Shown one piece after another: positions 23,476-34,083 of a stretch of DNA of 64,000 bases (position 1 is its first letter; the number at the start of each line of letters is the position of its first letter). This DNA comes from Cryptomeria japonica (Eukaryota > Streptophyta > Pinopsida > Cupressales > Cupressaceae), in NCBI RefSeq assembly GCF_030272615.1, contig NC_081407.1, forward strand, positions 102,035,897 to 102,099,896. Direction: 5' to 3'. The notes beneath the pieces are model-generated. The model ran no database searches, had not been told where the DNA came from, and worked only from the letters and a program-made list of their open reading frames with translations. Position numbers and translations under genes: made by a program.

Positions 23476-24677
23476 TGTAGCATCCTAAAATTGCAACACT
23501 TGCAATTTTGACTGCATTTCGGTCTTCACGATGGCGACGCAACACGGAACCTGAATGGAGACCCCGAAACCTGTTTTCGACACTAAAAACTGCATTTTCT
23601 TGCACCCTGGCCTGAACCTCCTTTGCACCCTGCTATCCTGGGAGGTGGGACCAGAGCGCCCAGCGCCCTGGTCCCTGGCCCTATTTTGGGCCCGGTCTCC
23701 TATGGGACTTCGAGTCTTTTTGTTTACAAATTGGAAATTATCATTTCCTGGTCGGCCTAAGGTTGGGAAAATCAGTCTTTTAACCCTAATTGACAAGTAT
23801 ATAAACTACATTTTTCTCTCTCATTTGGACATATACAGATGATGGAAAAAGCGTAGAAACTATACTCAAGCATTCAAGCATTCCTTCAAGCAATTGATCA
23901 TTCCAAGTCTCCATTCAAGGCTAAGTGTTGCATTCAAGACAAGGATTCAACCATTGAAAAGGAGATCACTTACTACATACTACTACAACAATACAACAAA
24001 CAACAACATCTATACCTTCGCACATAAGGATACAAACATCCTTACAACAAGGTATTAGTACTTGTTTTACATTACAGACATTTACATTTACAACATTTCT
24101 CATTTCTTGGTTAATTCCAAAACTAGGGTTTGACCTAAAGGCAAACCCCTAATCCCTAACCCCCCAATCGTCTTCGCTTTTCTATGTGTAGGTTGCAGGT
24201 ACGTGGCTGAAATTGAAGATCTGGAATCCTTGTGCAGAGACAAACAGATCCCCCTTCGTTTCGCGGATTTTTCGGAGGACCGTGTGCACGCCGGGCGCCA
24301 TCGTCCCGTCAACTTTTGCTCAAATTTGCAGGACAGTGCCGTATCGACATTTTACTGCTAATTCCAGGTCCGTAGCTTCATCCTATATCCCTATCTCAGT
24401 TTATAAGTGAATCTTTCTCACTTTCTATGCATTCCTAGCTTAATTCTTCTATCAACATTCTTTACAAAAGAGGGTAGCCTTGTTGTCTTAACCCTTGAAA
24501 CTCATCTAGAATCCAATCTTGCATTGTGTGGGATTGGATCTTGTGGGTTTCAACCCCTCTTTTTAATGTAAAGTCTCCCTAAGTGAAAACCATCAACCCT
24601 AGGGACCTCCCTTCTCTCACCTTGGAGTTGGAAGAGGGGAGAGCAACTAGGGTTCGATTGCGATTTTCCGCTTTACA
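23476..24677 (+). repeat. Element C 5' LTR
   Basis: It has TATA box TATATAAAC at 23798-23806 and one copy of a 31-bp GC-rich unit (from 23648), against five in the 3' LTR. The 30-bp GC-rich palindromic module lies at 24277-24306. Confidence 0.92.
23798..23806 (+). promoter_or_regulatory. TATA box of element C 5' LTR
   Basis: TATATAAAC is preserved at 30476-30484 in the 3' LTR. Transcription would start some 30 bp downstream, near the pyrimidine-rich TTTTTCTCTCTC. Confidence 0.6.
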
Positions 24678-24697
24678 TTTTGGTGAACCCGACGTGA
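24678..24697 (+). other. Element C primer-binding site
   Basis: TTTTGGTGAACCCGACGTGA starts right after the LTR end TTTACA. The same sequence follows the D LTR at 45078 and, as a variant, the D2 LTR. The tRNA it would match was not identified from memory, but the position and conservation fit a primer site. Confidence 0.65.
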
Positions 24698-24959
24698 ACA
24701 TCCTTTCTGATTATTCATGGTTAGATTTAAAAATTGGCTTCCTTAATTGCATTTCCATGTTTGATCTTTTGCAAATTTTAGAGGTTAATTGCATAAAAAC
24801 CCTAAAATTTCTTTTTAGTAATTGAACTTGTGAAATATTTAATTGTTAATGCTTGCTTCAGATCTGCCCTTCTATTACAAATTATCAATTCATATTTGTG
24901 CTTTAATTTTGAAAATTAAGTGGTTAATTGTCAAAACCCTAATTTTTGAAACCCTCTTG

Positions 24960-25835
24960 ATTCAACCTTTGTCCGACAATTTCACAGATCAAAACATCTC
25001 CAAATCAGCTGTAACTTTGGATTCCGCAATAAAATCATAATATCTTTCATCCCTGAAAATTTGGAAAAATGTTGCAAGGACCGTGTGCACTCCGAGCGCC
25101 ATCGTCCCCAACATTTTTTCCGAAATTTCGGGAGCAAGATCTTACTGTATTTTCCTGCTAAAATCCAGAATTTTGGCTGATTTTATCAATTATAACACTT
25201 TCAAAATTACAGTCAAAGTTGGTCTTGTGATTGCTTGGATTAAGGCTCCTAATCATTCAAAAATCATTGAAATTGAAATTTTGTGTCAAAATTGTGTTCT
25301 TACTGTCCTAAATCTGAAAAGTGTGTTTGCATTCATTCGAAATTTCAGTGCTTTATTCAAATTCTTGCAATTTGTGACTTTTGAAATTAAAAGCTTAATT
25401 ACAACAACTTTGATTTCCGCTTTCAAAATTGAATTTTGCGTGAAATTGAGTCAATTTTTAAAATCCAAAACTTGCATTGCTTTTGGTATTCCCTCTAAAA
25501 TCATAAAATTCAAAATTTCAGTTTCCCTCTCTTTTTCAAAATTCAAATTTTTGCATTTTTCGACAATCTGGGTAGGGTTCAATTTTGAGATTGCAACTTT
25601 AATTTGGCCTATCTATAGATCGTAAAATCACTCAATTTTTTCAGATTAGCTCTAAAATCATCATACCTTTCATCCCTACAAATTTTGAAAAAAGTTGCAA
25701 GGACCGTGTGCACTCCGAGCGCCACGGTCCCGGACATTTTTTCCGAAATTTCGGGAGACTGTCGTGATTGCATTTAACAGCTTAAATCCAGAAGATTGGC
25801 TGATTTTACTGAAAATTGCTACCTCTAAAATTCAA
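24960..25835 (+). repeat. Element C leader with two copies of a GC-core module
   Basis: About 200 bp near 25010-25210 is repeated near 25640-25835. Shared landmarks are AAAATCATNATA, CTTTCATCCCT, TTGCAAGGACCGTGTGCAC, TTTTTTCCGAAATTTCGGGA and TTGGCTGATTTTA. Each copy has the 30-bp GC-rich palindromic core (25078-25107 and 25701-25730). The same flanks occur in the D LTR around 43760-43900. The 180-codon frame at 25083-25625 spans this repeat and shows no domain, so I do not call it a gene. Confidence 0.75.
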
Positions 25836-25858
25836 AATCTCCTCTCCCTCTCTAGTGC

Positions 25859-28800
25859 ATGAGTTTTACAACAATAAGCCCTACTTACACTATTCCCGTT
25901 AGACGAAGCTGTAGAATTAAGTCTTTCCGAGGTTTAACTACCGAGGAGATGGAACCTAATTTGAATAGCCTTTTTAACAAGGACATGGGTAATTCCTCTC
26001 ATCCTCCTAATGATGAAGAAGCTCTCCATAGGTTTCTGTAGAACAACTTTCAAAATTGGATAATCAATTTGATGATTTTCACCAATGGATGTCTCATGAG
26101 TATCCCGATAGTCAAGCTCTTCCTTTAATTGAGGGTTTAAAACATATGCTTCAAAGTGATAAGAATGGAATTGATATTTTGTGTGGTATTGCACACATCA
26201 TGGATTCGAATGTGATGCCTATGAAGAGTTGTGCCGAAACTTTAGGTTATACACAACCTCCTACACAAGTCAATCATTCTGTTCCTTTAACAACTTCTAT
26301 TGCTAGCATACCTACCTTTACATCAAACATAATGACTACTTCAATACAAGACATTCCTCCTATGATCACCAGTCATGGGGGCAATCCTTCCTCTTCAATT
26401 AACCCTCTTCCTTCATTTAATCCAACTTTTTCATTCATTCCTTCAATGAGTGTTCCTATTACATCTCCACAAATGAACATGACGCAAGGGGGCAATTCAT
26501 TCAACCATTCCATTCCTCCTTGTAGTGTTCCTCCTGTCCAATCATCTCCTATGACTAATTATCATAGAGTCCCACCACCTTACTCTTTACCTTCTTTCAA
26601 TAACATAACACCTCCATCTCAATCTAACACATCTAATATGAATTCTTCGACTGAAGTGACCATTAACAATCTTGCACAAACTGTCTCTTCTTTACAGCAA
26701 CAAATTGCCTCTATGAATCAATCTAAGTTTAGTGTGCCCACATTTGATGTTGCGAGCCCACTTTCTCTTGACATTGTTCGAGCTATCCCTCCTAAACATG
26801 TTGAAATCCCGCATTTGGAACTTTATAATGGTAAAGGAGATCCTCTTACACATGTTAAGACTTTTCAAACAATATGTACTGATTTTGCTTATGACCAAAG
26901 GTTGCTTGCAAAACTATTTACTAGAACATTAAGAGACAAAGCCCTACAATGGTATTGCTCGTTGCCTTCTTATTCTATTACTTCTTTCGAACAACTTGCA
27001 AATGCTTTCATTCAACAATTTCAAAACAATATAAGTCCTAAAGTTACTTTGATTGATTTAATGCATTGTAAACAAGGTGTTAAAGAAAAAGTGACTAATT
27101 TCATTGGTAGATATAAGCATTTGTATGCTCAAATTTCTTTTCCAGTGCCTGACAATGATATTCAAAGAATCTTTATTTCTAATTTACAAAAAGATATTCG
27201 AGACAAACTTTTGTTTTCTGAGTTTACTTCTTTCCAACAGTTGTGTGCAACTCTTCACAATTATCAATTGACTGTGAGTCAAATGGAACAATCACATCCT
27301 ATGGCTTCGAGTGATAAGGGTGATAGCAGTCAACGACCATTTGGGAAGTTTAAACCGAACAGAGATTCCATCAAATTCAATGAAAACATCATCAACAACA
27401 ATGTGAATGCAGCATCAGGTGTGCCTCCTATTTCTAAAGTTTTCAAGAAAGAAAGAAAGTATACTCCTTTGAATGAATCATTGCATAGTATTATGAATAA
27501 GTTATTGGAACAAAATGTGCTTACTCTTCCTCCTATAAGGCAAATTGATCCTGCAAAGATTACTTCACCTTATTTTGATAACAAAGCTTTTTGTCAATTT
27601 CATCGTCAGCCTGGGCATGATACTGAAAAATGTTTTTCTCTAAAGGGTAAAATTCAAGATTTGATTGATAATAATACTATTTCTGTTTCTGGAGTGAATG
27701 ATAAAGGCAACACATTTGTAGCTCCTCCTAACCAAAATCTTCAGATTTTTACTGATCCATTACCTTCTCATACCTCTAATGCGATTGAGGCTAATGATTC
27801 CTCTCTCTCATCTGATGGTCTTGTGTCTATGACTCCGAATGTGATTAACTTTGTAGAGCAACAAGAAAACCCTAAAGAACCTTCCATCACATTTGATTCT
27901 AGTGAAACTATCAGGGCACCTAATGGTCCTTTATACATAGTTGCAAAAGTCAAGAATACGCCTTGCCGTGGAGAGCTTATTGATCCTTTGTGCATGGTTA
28001 ATATTATTACTGAGGAATTTCTTTTTACTTTGCAATTGAATCAAGTGATCTATGACAAAACAGATGTGGTTGTGAAATTATTTGATGCATTTTCTTCTCC
28101 TGCAATTGGTTCTATTACATTACCTATTGAGGTCCATAACAAATCCCTTGATGTGAACTTTGCTATTATTCCATCTTCCGAACAATTTTGTGTGAAGCTT
28201 GGCTATCCTTGGCTATCTTCCATGAAAGCTATTGCTTCTCCTATTCACAAGTGTTTGAAATTTCCCCATAATGGTGAAGTTGTTACTATCAATCATAGTC
28301 TCTTTAAACCAGCTGAAAGAACCTCTAGCGTTCCTATTGATTACTTTTGGCCTAAACAATTCCAATCTCTTCCTCCGCGAAGTGATCATCTTTTCAAATC
28401 TTATCAAAAGTGGAAAACAGATATGATCCTATCTCTAAGTGAACCTAGAACACCCAAACTTGATATTCCTATAATTCTTGAGAAGGAAGTTCTTCCTTTG
28501 AAAGATAAAACTAATGTCTTTCCTCAAGAAGATTCCCAACCCATCCCCATGGATGTGACTATGTCTATGCCTAATAAACCTTCTAAAAGTAGACCTATAC
28601 CTCCTCGTCATGATGGACTTGGTCTTCTTCCTAAACCAAAAATTCCTCCTTCATATGGAGTAGTTCCTCCTCCTTCTTTTTATAGAGAGAAGAGACCTCC
28701 TTCTTCTCCTATTATCCAGCCTAAGAGACCACAACCTAAACACCCAAGTGATAAGGATGAGAACATTCCTCCTCCTCAATCTTCTCCACTTCCTACTAAG

Positions 28801-29283
28801 ACTAGACGAAATCATTCTGCACGTGAACGCCGATGAAAGCGTCATCTTAGAGCTCAAGTAGCCGCTTCTCAAACTTTGCAATCTCCAAAAACACCTTCAA
28901 CAAGCATTATTCCATTTTCTCCAAAATCTCCTAAACATAAGATGCATAATGATCTTGATCCTGTGCGAGTTAAAGATCCTATTTTTATAAATCTTGATGA
29001 TGTTATAGATGAAAATGTTATTCATGATGAACATGTTACTCCTCTTGCGTCTGATAGTGAATATGAACTTGTTGATATTGATAACCATTTATCTAACGAA
29101 TTTTCTAAAGCACTTATCCTAGCTCCTAGACAAGAACAACGTGGCTTGGAACATGAACATAGCCCTTGTTTGGATCTTGTGATAGCTCCATCTGCTGTGT
29201 TGGATGTTCCTCCTCTAGCGTGTTCCCTGCCTTCCCGAAACATTGATCAGCAAGATCGGGGGGTAGATGACGTGCTAGATTAG
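25859..29283 (+). pseudogene. Element C Gag with protease-like domain (two breaks)
   Basis: It starts at ATG 25859 (MSFTTISPTYTIPVRRS). One frame change lies near 26038: the N-terminal 60 codons are in one frame and the rest, open from 26032, in the next. The long frame (926 codons to 28836) has a Pro/Ser/Asn-rich N-terminal part, the Gag capsid domain from LYNGKGDPLTHVKTFQ to FQQLCATLHNYQL (26820-27265), a C-x2-H-x4-H-x4-C knuckle-like FCQFHRQPGHDTEKCF and a retropepsin-like domain. In that domain the usual D-[ST]-G motif reads LIDPLCMVNIITEEF, so it is probably inactive. A TGA at 28834-28836 sits where CGA is likely; the frame then runs on to TAG 29281-29283. Gag would form particles; nothing enzymatic is encoded. 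Confidence 0.9.
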
Positions 29284-30015
29284 TTACATTAGCATAGCAG
29301 ATTCTCTCCTCCTTTCTTTTGTAACTTCTTCTATGTGTTATTCTCATTCTTCTATTTGTTGTCCTTAGTGTTGTCTACTTGAGGACGATGCAAAGCATTG
29401 AAATCTCTTTTGGTCTCTCTCATGTTGACTCAAAAGACACATGTGTTCCCTTCTTCTAGGTGACCTTCCTTGATTGGGGAATGAAGAACAATTATGCATA
29501 CATACATATGATATATATATACATGAATTATCATACAGCATACTGACCCCGAGGAAAGCGAAGTCACCTTGTGCTTTGTGTTTTGTGTCTATTATCCTTG
29601 GGTTTATCTCACACTTGGGGGCTAAATCTTTGTGATAACGTGCTCCTTTCCCTTCTCATTTCTTATGTGTATCACTACGTTAAAACAATCACCCCCGTTG
29701 AGGCATGTGCGATCGCTTTAACGTAGGGGGGCATACACCCCATCTATCCCTTTGGGATACTTGAAAATTTCTTGGCGAACTTAGCTTTGCCTTGTAAATT
29801 TTTGGTATTTCTTTTGCATGACTCATAGTGAGGGAACCTTACTACTGACAGTCATGGTTCTCCCTTGCGATCTTCTCTTTTACTTTGTCAATCGAAGTCG
29901 TAAGATCCTTAGTCTACTGGGGGCTTGGTGTGTCTTGCCTCCTTGACATGGTGAAAGTCTTTCAATGTTGTTTCCTTGTACTTTACCGGAAGTATGAGCA
30001 TACATACTCCCGCTA
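29284..30015. other. Element C 3' untranslated region
   Basis: There is no coding potential between the Gag stop and the polypurine tract. A short AT-rich run with TATATATATAC lies near 29510. The region is otherwise unremarkable. Confidence 0.6.
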
Positions 30016-30031
30016 AAGTGGGGGCTAAATG
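30016..30031 (+). other. Element C polypurine tract
   Basis: TAAAGTGGGGGCTAAA abuts the 3' LTR start TGTAGC. An identical sequence precedes the 3' LTR of D (54561-54576). Confidence 0.8.
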
Positions 30032-31371
30032 TAGCGTCCTAAAATTGCGACACTTGCAATTTCGACTGCATTTCGGTCTTCACGATGGCGACGCAACACG
30101 GAACCTGAATGGAGACCTCGAAACCTGTTTTCGACACTAAAAACTGCATTTTCTTGCACCCTGGCCTGAACCTCCTTTGCACCTTGTTGTCCCGGGAGGT
30201 GGGACCAGAGCGCCCAGCGCCCTGGTCCTTCAGGACCAGGGTGCCCAGCGCCCTGGTCCCCTAGGACCAGGGCGCCCAGCACCCTAGTCCCCCAGGACCA
30301 GGGCGCCCAACGCCCTGGTCCCCTAGGACCATGGCACCCAGCGCCCTGGTCCCTGGCCCTATTTTGGGCCCGGTCTCCTATGGGACTTCAGGTCTTTTTG
30401 TTTGCAAATTGGAAATTATCATTTCCTGGTCGGCCTAAGGTCGGGAAAATCAGTCTTTTAACCCTAATTGACAAGTATATAAACTACATTTTTCTCTCTC
30501 ATTTGGACATATACAGATGATGAAAAAAGCATGGAAACTATACTCAAGCATTCAAGCATTCAAGCATTCAAGCATTCCTTCAAGTAATTGATCATTCCAA
30601 GTCTCCATTCAAGGCTAAGTGTTGCATTCAAGACAAGGATTCAACCATTGAAAAGGAGATCACTTACTACATACTACTACAACAATACAACAAACAACAA
30701 CATCTATACCTTCGCACATAAGGATACAAACATCCTTACAACAAGGTATTAGTACTTGTTTTACATTACAGACATTTACATTTACAGCATTTCTCATTTC
30801 TTGGTTAATTCCAAAACCGGGGTTTGACCTAAAGGCAAACCCCTAATCCCTAACCCCCCAATCGTATTCGCTTTTCTGTGTGTAGGTTGCAGGTACGCGG
30901 CTGAAATTGAAGATCTGGAATCCTTGTGCAGAGACGAACAGATCCCCCTTCGTTTCACGGATTTTTCGGAGGACCATGTGCACGCCGGGCGCCAGCGTCC
31001 CGTCAACTTTTGCTCAAATTTGTAGGACAATGCTGTATCAACATTTTACTTCTAATTCCAGGTCCGCAGCTTCATCCTATCTCCCTATCTCAGTTTATAA
31101 GCGAATCTTTCTCACTTTCTATGCATTCCTAGCTTAATTCTTCTATCAACATTCTTTACAAAAGAGGGTAGCCTTGTTGTCTTAACCCTTGAAACTCATC
31201 TAGAATCCAATCTTGCATTGTGTGGGATTGGATCTTGTGGGTTTCAACCCCTCTTTTGAATGTAAAGTCTCCCTAAGTGAAAACCATCAACCCTAGGGAC
31301 CTCCCTTCTCTCTCCTTGGAGTTGGAAGAGGGGAGAGCAACTAGGGTTCGATCGTGATTTTCCGCTTTACA
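30032..31371 (+). repeat. Element C 3' LTR
   Basis: It is nearly identical to the 5' LTR apart from the 31-bp array at 30202-30356 (five units here, one there) and an extra AAGCATTC repeat near 30550-30580. The GC-core module is at 30971-31000. Confidence 0.92.
30202..30356 (+). repeat. Five 31-bp GC-rich palindromic units
   Basis: Units start at 30202, 30233, 30264, 30295 and 30326. Each is GGACCAGGGCGC, a short centre (CCA), then GCGCCCTGGTCC plus four bases, so each unit is itself a near-perfect 12-bp inverted repeat. Units differ from each other at several positions. The 5' LTR has one unit whose start matches unit 1 and whose end matches unit 5. Confidence 0.9.
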
Positions 31372-31376
31372 GTATA
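31372..31376. repeat. Target-site duplication of element C (GTATA)
   Basis: It repeats 23471-23475 immediately outside the two LTRs. Confidence 0.93.
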
Positions 31377-31377
31377 T

Positions 31378-31473
31378 TACATGACTGATTTTGTCCTTGA
31401 GTACCATTTATGCCACAAATTTCATTAGTTTGCCAATTAGCTAATAAACATGCTGATATGTTAGCCTCTTTAA
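31378..31473. repeat. Patchwork filler of two copied segments in element B
   Basis: 31378-31445 is a direct copy of 32404-32471 (68 bp, about two mismatches). 31444-31472 is an inverted copy of 22922-22950 (29 bp), a piece of the extra RNase H. The two pieces overlap by two bases (AT). The stretch interrupts the linker between protease and extra RNase H of B. Confidence 0.8.
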
Positions 31474-31990
31474 TCAGAATTGGCTCTTTTTCCTCTTGGA
31501 TAACTAGATTTGCATTTATGGGACTTGGCACATATGATTCTAAATGATCCCTAGCTAATGGCTCAGATTTAATGGTTACTTTGGTACCATATCTGGTTCT
31601 GAAAAACATATGAGACCAGTCAGATGATAGATAACCACCTAATTTGGTTGTAAAGTCCCTAGATAAGCATATTCCAAAATAAGTTGGTAAGTCTATCACA
31701 TAGATATCTTGAGGAGAATTGATAAATTAGGACAAGCATGCAATGTGAGTGGCAGATTTTTAATCACACCACTGGACTTAATTGATGACCCATCTAACTG
31801 AACAACACCTTTTGACTAAGGTTCAATTGTTAGACCTAGTTGATCAACTAACTACTTAGGCATAATTGAGCTACTAGCTCCTGAATCTATCATGCAGTTA
31901 TGCAATAAATGATCTCCAATCACTAGGGTAACATAGAAAGGTGGTGGCTTAATTTATTTGGCTACTTAAACTTTTTTATCATCATTAGCA
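31474..31990 (-). pseudogene. Element B aspartic protease
   Basis: The minus strand has MIDSGASSSIMP (near 31880), the retropepsin active site, and further on LPTYFGICLSRDFTTKLGGYL and YGTKVTIKSEPLA, a typical linker of this lineage. An in-frame TAG follows the active site by a few codons. Downstream the copied filler and element C separate it from the rest of pol. Confidence 0.75.
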
Positions 31991-32289
31991 AGGGCTATAT
32001 TAGGCTGATCTAAATTAGCATCAGTTATTGTAATTTTGGCTATAGCCTCCTGCAATAAATCGGTTTGCCCAGGAATTTTTAACGCATCAAACATAGTAAT
32101 ATTGACAGGTGCTTTCTTCATCTAATCAACTATATTAAATACAATTGTACCAACTTTTTGCTGTACTCTTGGGATATTCTGAGCCTTAGAGTTTTGTGCC
32201 TGAAGTGGCTGGTTCTGTCCTCTAGGAAAAATTTGAACATTAGGGGTCACTAGAGTTGTTGTATCAGCTTGCTGTCCTATAGCAACAAG

Positions 32290-33876
32290 CAATTTTCCTT
32301 TATCAGAAGACTATTTGGAAGGACCAGCTTCTTGTCCTGCAATACCAACTTGTTGTCCGACATCTAATTCTCTCTTTTGTTCTAGTATTTGATGTTATTG
32401 CTGTACATGACTGATTTTGTCCTTGAGTACCATTTATGCCACAAAATTCATTAGTTTGCCAATTAACTAATGCAATATCGGGCTCACCTTGCTGATTTTC
32501 TTGATTAATTTCATCTTGAGGATGAGGTTGATTCCCATAGCTGTTTTGTAGCATTAATACCTTACACTAAGGTGTATGAGGGCATGTCAACTGATTAAGA
32601 GGTTGATAACATGGAAAACACCAATCAACATCCTGAACCATATTATTCTGAACCGAAACAATCTCCCTAGAATTTGAGGCAATATTTGGATTATAGAGCT
32701 GATTAGTCCTATTATTATAATTCTTGTTCTAATAAGGCTGCCTATTCTGTTGATTTTGTTGGTAAGGAGGTTGATAGGGTTTATAATTTTGCCCTACTTT
32801 ATTTTCAATAATGACCAATTTATTACCAAAACCCTACAAAGTCTTTTGCATGTGCTGATTATTCTCATTAAAATTATTCAGCATCCCTTTTAACTCCTGA
32901 AAATCATTATTTGGGACTTGGGTAGGAATAAAAGATGGAATTTGTTGGCTTTGTTGATTTTGCTGATTCATGAAAGGCAAGACAACAACTATGGTAGGGG
33001 GTACAACCAGAATATAAGGTTGTATTTCTTAAAAAAAAGGCATAAAGGGCCTTGGGGATATTTTTCCAACTTGAATCAAACTATTCTCATCCCTCACAAG
33101 TATTTCATAGGAATTAGGCAAAGACAACCCTCACATTGATTAGATCATTACAGATATATCACTATTTAAGGCCTTTAAATGATAGATGAAAGAATGATCA
33201 TTTGTAGGCCTTACCGCTTGTGGAATGCAATTCAATGTCTTCTAGAAGTGGTTGTTGAAGTCATTTATGTTTTCATAAGGTTCTCTCTTGATAGTAGTAA
33301 GCTTCTCAATCAGAGAAAAATTATTTGATTTTTCTTAAAAGTGCTGATTTAGAGAAGCTCCCAATTGATCCCATGAATTGATTGATGCAATTGGCATTGA
33401 TCTGAACCATTCTAGTGCTTTCCCTCTGAAACTTGTTGCTAATAGCCTAATTGCTACATCCCCATGTGTGATTTGATGAAACCCACATAAAGTAGCTATA
33501 TCCCTTATATGCTCAACTGTAGTTACCTGATTTTCTCCGGTGTAATTTGGCAAGTTTTTCATAGTAGCAGCTGGAATATCATTGTAATTAGCCAGAACTA
33601 GAGGAATACCTTGGTTAAATGGAATGAATGGATGGTTCCTTGGTGGATTGAGGGCCATTTGAAATGGCTAAACAAGCTGAACTAGTAGTATTGGTTGCAC
33701 AACTAGAACTAGTGATTGATCACTTGAAGAATTTGATTCTTCAAATTGATTTGCAAAAAGGGGGTTTGAAAAAGTTGCAGCTTCTTCTGTACTTATGAAA
33801 TTTTTAGAATTCACTTGGCTGGTAGAACTATCAATATTTTGCAATGCTTTAACTCTCTTTTTGATAATTGGCAACT
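32290..33876 (-). pseudogene. Element B Gag
   Basis: The capsid-type domain reads NLPNYTGENQVTTVEHIRDIA, then IRLLATSFRGKALEWFRSMP and SINSWDQLGASLNQHF (33335-33658). A Gln/Asn/Pro-rich tail and a knuckle-like DWCFPCYQPLNQLTCPH (near 32620) follow. The main pieces share one frame but are separated by stops near 33334, 33146, 33032 and 32722. Gag would package the RNA of B. Confidence 0.82.
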
Positions 33877-34063
33877 GTACATGTTTTACAAGATTGGATT
33901 TTGATCTTGTCTATCTTATATGCTATAATACTGATCTAATTTTCTAGATCTTCAGAGTCACTAGGTACTTCCAAATTCACCTCAAAAGGTTGTAAAAACT
34001 ACTATAAGTACCCAAACAACATAAAATATGGTATTCGTATGAGCTGAAATAGCTCAATGTGTT

Positions 34064-34083
34064 CCATTGGGCGTGCCAAAAAT
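34064..34083 (-). other. Element B primer-binding site
   Basis: On the minus strand the 5' LTR ends CGTGACAACA and is followed by ATTTTTGGCACGCCCAATGG. TTTTGGCACGCCC in this position recurs in plant Ty3/gypsy elements as far as I recall; the tRNA was not verified. Confidence 0.6.

Larger units (their letters stand above)
23476..31371 (+). mobile_element. Element C: Gag-only LTR retrotransposon
   Basis: LTRs 23476-24677 (1202 bp) and 30032-31371 (1340 bp) begin TGTAGC and end CGCTTTACA. Target duplication GTATA lies at 23471-23475 and 31372-31376. A primer site (TGGTGAACCCGACGTGA) follows the left LTR, and a polypurine tract (AAAGTGGGGGCTAAA) precedes the right one. The 5.35-kb interior encodes only Gag and a protease-like domain; no reverse transcriptase, RNase H or integrase is present in any frame. 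It is inserted in the coding region of B. The LTR ends, primer site and polypurine tract are the same as in element D, so D-family enzymes could have mobilised it. Confidence 0.93.

Noticed and set aside
25083-25625. 180-codon plus-strand frame in the C leader
   Set aside because: It spans the duplicated non-coding GC-core module, has no domain and is not preserved in the second copy of the module.
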